A model generated the notes under the pieces. The model saw only the letters and a list, made by a program, of their open reading frames with translations, was not told where the DNA came from and did no database searches. Positions 13,885-15,846 of a stretch of 15,846 bases of DNA are shown here, one piece after another. The translations under genes were made by a program, and so were the position numbers. Within the stretch, counting starts at the first letter, position 1; each line of letters opens with the position of its first letter. The stretch covers positions 1 to 15,846 of the forward strand of contig JAEZQX010000303.1 of NCBI GenBank assembly GCA_023441105.1, read 5' to 3'. The stretch is from Pseudomonadota bacterium (lineage in GTDB: Bacteria; Pseudomonadota; Gammaproteobacteria; Burkholderiales; Burkholderiaceae).

Positions 13885-13941
13885 GATCGACTCCTCGTTG
13901 CTTCGCTGAGGTGGCATTGCTGCCGTCGCTCGAGGCCTGCG

Positions 13942-14745
13942 CTACATCTGCCGGAAGAGGTGCTGGTAGGCTTCGCTCACCGGCAGCAGCTCCGGGCGAT
14001 GCTTCAGGCGCAGGTTGAGGTTGCCGCGATCGTCGCGGCCGACGCTGTCGATGGCATGCACGTTGACCAGGGTCGAGCGATGGACCTGCCAGAACATCGA
14101 CGGGTCGAGCTCCTCGACGAGATCCTTGATGGTCTTCCTGATCAGCGCCTGCGCGTCGCGCGTGACCACCAGCGTGTAGCGCTGGTCGGACTTGAAGTAG
14201 AGGATCTCGTCGACCGTGAGCAGGCGCACGACGGCGCCGCGCGAGGCGTTGATCCATTGCAGGTGGCGACGCGCCGCGGCGGGCGGCTGGCGCAGCCCGT
14301 CGATCCGCTCGCGCAGGTCCGGTGCCGGTTGGCGCAGGCGCGACTTGAGGCGCTCGACCGTGGTCAGCAGCCGCGCCGCCGTCGGCGGCTTGAGCACGTA
14401 GTCGATCGCCCCCGCTTCGAAGGCCTCGACGGCATGCTGGTCGTAGGAGGTGAGGAAGACGACGTGACAGCGACCGGCAAGGTGGCAAGCCACGTCGAGG
14501 CCGCTCAGCAGCGGCATGTGGATGTCGAGGAAGGCGAGGTCGGGCCGATGGAGCTCGATGGCATTGAGCGCCGCCACGCCGTCCTCGGCGCAGGCTACCA
14601 CTCGCAGCTCGGGCCACAACCGGCACATGAGCTCCGACAGCTCGGCGGCCAGCAGCGGCTCGTCCTCGGCGAAGACCGCGGTCGGCCCGGCGCGGGTGGC
14701 CGGCGCTCCCCGGTCGCGCGCGTCCCCGGCGTCAGGCGAATTCAT
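13942..14745 (-). CDS. LytTR-family response regulator
   Basis: A 267-residue DNA-binding response regulator. The receiver domain (about 22-135) is intact: acidic pocket Glu27/Asp28 in FAEDEP, phospho-acceptor Asp74 in LAFLDIHMP, Thr99 in VFLTSYD and Lys119 in YVLKPP. After a Arg/Gln/Pro-rich linker, residues about 165-267 form a LytTR domain: VVRLLTVDEILYFKSDQRYTLVV, LIRKTIKDLVEEL, FWQVHRSTLVNVHAIDSV and LPVSEAYQHLFRQM. LytTR proteins bind paired direct repeats and control secretion, envelope or natural-product genes. The ATG overlaps the sensor stop by 14 bases, so the two are made as a pair. The cupin, haloperoxidase-like and DyP-P450 genes lie directly downstream on the same strand and are natural candidate targets. 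Confidence 0.93.
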   Translation of the reverse strand: MNSPDAGDARDRGAPATRAGPTAVFAEDEPLLAAELSELMCRLWPELRVVACAEDGVAALNAIELHRPDLAFLDIHMPLLSGLDVACHLAGRCHVVFLTSYDQHAVEAFEAGAIDYVLKPPTAARLLTTVERLKSRLRQPAPDLRERIDGLRQPPAAARRHLQWINASRGAVVRLLTVDEILYFKSDQRYTLVVTRDAQALIRKTIKDLVEELDPSMFWQVHRSTLVNVHAIDSVGRDDRGNLNLRLKHRPELLPVSEAYQHLFRQM

Positions 14746-15846
14746 AGGGCACCCTCACCGCCGCGACGGCGCCGCCACCGGTGGCTTCGATGGCGAGGTC
14801 GGCGAGCCTGCCGTAGACGCCGGCCAGCAGCTCACGCACCCGGACGACCACGGCGTCGCCCGGCGGATGCGGCAGGTCCAGGACCAGGAGGCAGTCGTCC
14901 GCCGCGCGCTGCGCCGACAGCCTGGCTGCGCCGCCGGATGTGCGCAGCACGTCGTCCAGCAGCGGCAGCAGCACGCCGGGTGGAAAGCGCGCATGCAGCG
15001 CCTCGTCCGAGACGTGCGCCGCGAGCGCCGGCGACCGGGAACCGGCCGCATCGAGAGCCTCGCCGGCCATGCGGCGGAGCCGGACGTAGTGCTGCGCCAG
15101 GCCGATCTCGCGCGCGATGCTCGACGACTCGGCGCGCAGTCGCGGCAGCGCGGAACGCAGGAAGCTGGCGAGCTCGTCGAGCAGGCGTTCCGCCCGGTCC
15201 GGATCGACACCGTAGGAGCGGCGCACCACGTCGAGCATCTCGAACAGCAGCTGCGGGTCGGTGCGCGCCTGCAGGGCCTGCAGGCGGGCCTGCACGATCC
15301 GCCGGTCGGCGGCGCGTTGCCCGGCCTGAGCCGCCGCCAGGCGCAGCACGGCCTGCTCGTGCCGCTGGCTGCGTTGCAGATGGGCGAAGAACAGCAGCGC
15401 CGGCGTTACCGCCAGGATGAACGAATTCAGGCGCAAGGTCTGGACGCTTTGCACCACGCCTTGCTCGATGAGGATGTCGGCCCTTCCGCTGGCCGTGGCC
15501 AGGCTCACGCAGCCCGCCACCACCATGGCAGCGGCGATCCAGATCGGAACCGCGGTCAGGCTGCCGCGCTGCGACAGCAATCGCAGGCCGCCGTAGCCGG
15601 CCAGGAGCAGCAGGCACCAGAGACCGAGGGCGAACGACAGCCACCAGAAGCCGAGGACCGCCCAGTCGGCGCTGGTCGGCTCGCGCATCACGCTCAACGA
15701 GCCGGTGAAGAACGTCAGGGTCGGCGAGAACGCCAGCAGCCCCGCCATGGCGATCGCGCCGTGGTGGCCGCGCAGCCAGCGGACGAATGCGACCGGCGCT
15801 GCGTCCCGGCTGCCGCCGGATGCCGGCAAGGCGGCCCCGCCGCCGG
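14732..15846 (-). CDS. LytS/YehU-type sensor with degenerate histidine-kinase core (start may lie beyond window)
   Basis: At least 365 residues, counted from a TTG at 15829. The frame stays open to the window edge and no ribosome site supports that TTG, so the true start may be outside. Four membrane segments are visible at about 25-46, 57-85, 93-113 and 134-151, followed by a coiled-coil (HEQAVLRLAAAQAGQRAADRR region). The part equal to the His_kinase (PF06580) dimerisation motif reads LQALQARTDPQLLFEMLD: where LytS proteins have PHFLFN, this has Gln193 for the phospho-accepting His and Glu197 for Asn. The N-box FPPGVLLPLLDDVL has Asp292-Asp293 in place of Glu-Asn, and no clear glycine-rich ATP-lid motif follows. 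It therefore probably cannot autophosphorylate in the usual way, yet it is coupled to an intact response regulator. It may act by binding or by regulating another kinase. Confidence 0.85.
   Translation of the reverse strand, partial: GGGAALPASGGSRDAAPVAFVRWLRGHHGAIAMAGLLAFSPTLTFFTGSLSVMREPTSADWAVLGFWWLSFALGLWCLLLLAGYGGLRLLSQRGSLTAVPIWIAAAMVVAGCVSLATASGRADILIEQGVVQSVQTLRLNSFILAVTPALLFFAHLQRSQRHEQAVLRLAAAQAGQRAADRRIVQARLQALQARTDPQLLFEMLDVVRRSYGVDPDRAERLLDELASFLRSALPRLRAESSSIAREIGLAQHYVRLRRMAGEALDAAGSRSPALAAHVSDEALHARFPPGVLLPLLDDVLRTSGGAARLSAQRAADDCLLVLDLPHPPGDAVVVRVRELLAGVYGRLADLAIEATGGGAVAAVRVPYEFA

Noticed and set aside
13885..13917. Upstream ATG for the cupin gene
   Set aside because: No ribosome site, whereas GAGGAG sits six bases before ATG 13884.

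Overview
The window looks like chromosome of a GC-rich betaproteobacterium, most likely Burkholderiales. This is inferred from the Bug-type (tripartite tricarboxylate) solute receptor, the hydantoinase-B and kynureninase-like catabolic genes, the LytTR two-component pair and the GC-rich third codon positions; no rRNA or tRNA gene is present to fix the taxonomy. Genes are densely packed. No stretch above about 210 bases lacks a gene, and I see no insertion sequence, CRISPR array, tRNA or phage gene.

Left part, plus strand (1-3099): a tightly overlapping catabolic operon made of the 3' end of a hydantoinase B subunit, a divergent kynureninase-family PLP enzyme, a Bug-type periplasmic receptor and a RidA-family protein. 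It is followed, behind its own candidate promoter, by a DUF4382 lipoprotein (3237-4442).

Right part, minus strand, read from the right edge leftward: a LytS-like sensor with a degenerate kinase core overlapping a LytTR response regulator with an intact receiver; a small Tat-signal cupin; a secreted vanadium-haloperoxidase-like enzyme; a 1155-residue protein that joins a DyP-type haem peroxidase to a cytochrome P450 in one reading frame; 15 bases further on, a winged-helix/NB-ARC ATPase regulator; a 77-residue exported protein made of four 14-residue tandem repeats; and an epoxide-hydrolase-like alpha/beta hydrolase that converges with the DUF4382 gene, leaving a 7-base gap.

The most notable item is the DyP-P450 fusion. 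Both domains keep their haem ligands (His502 and Cys1105). The P450 half has an atypical I-helix without the usual acid, and no ferredoxin, flavodoxin or reductase gene is in view. This suggests, without proving, peroxide- or hydroperoxide-driven chemistry that would not need an electron-transfer chain. Together with the haloperoxidase-like enzyme and the epoxide hydrolase, the minus-strand genes could form an oxidative pathway (for example oxylipin-like or halogenating), flanked by two regulators: the LytTR pair upstream and the NB-ARC ATPase regulator downstream. The substrate is unknown.
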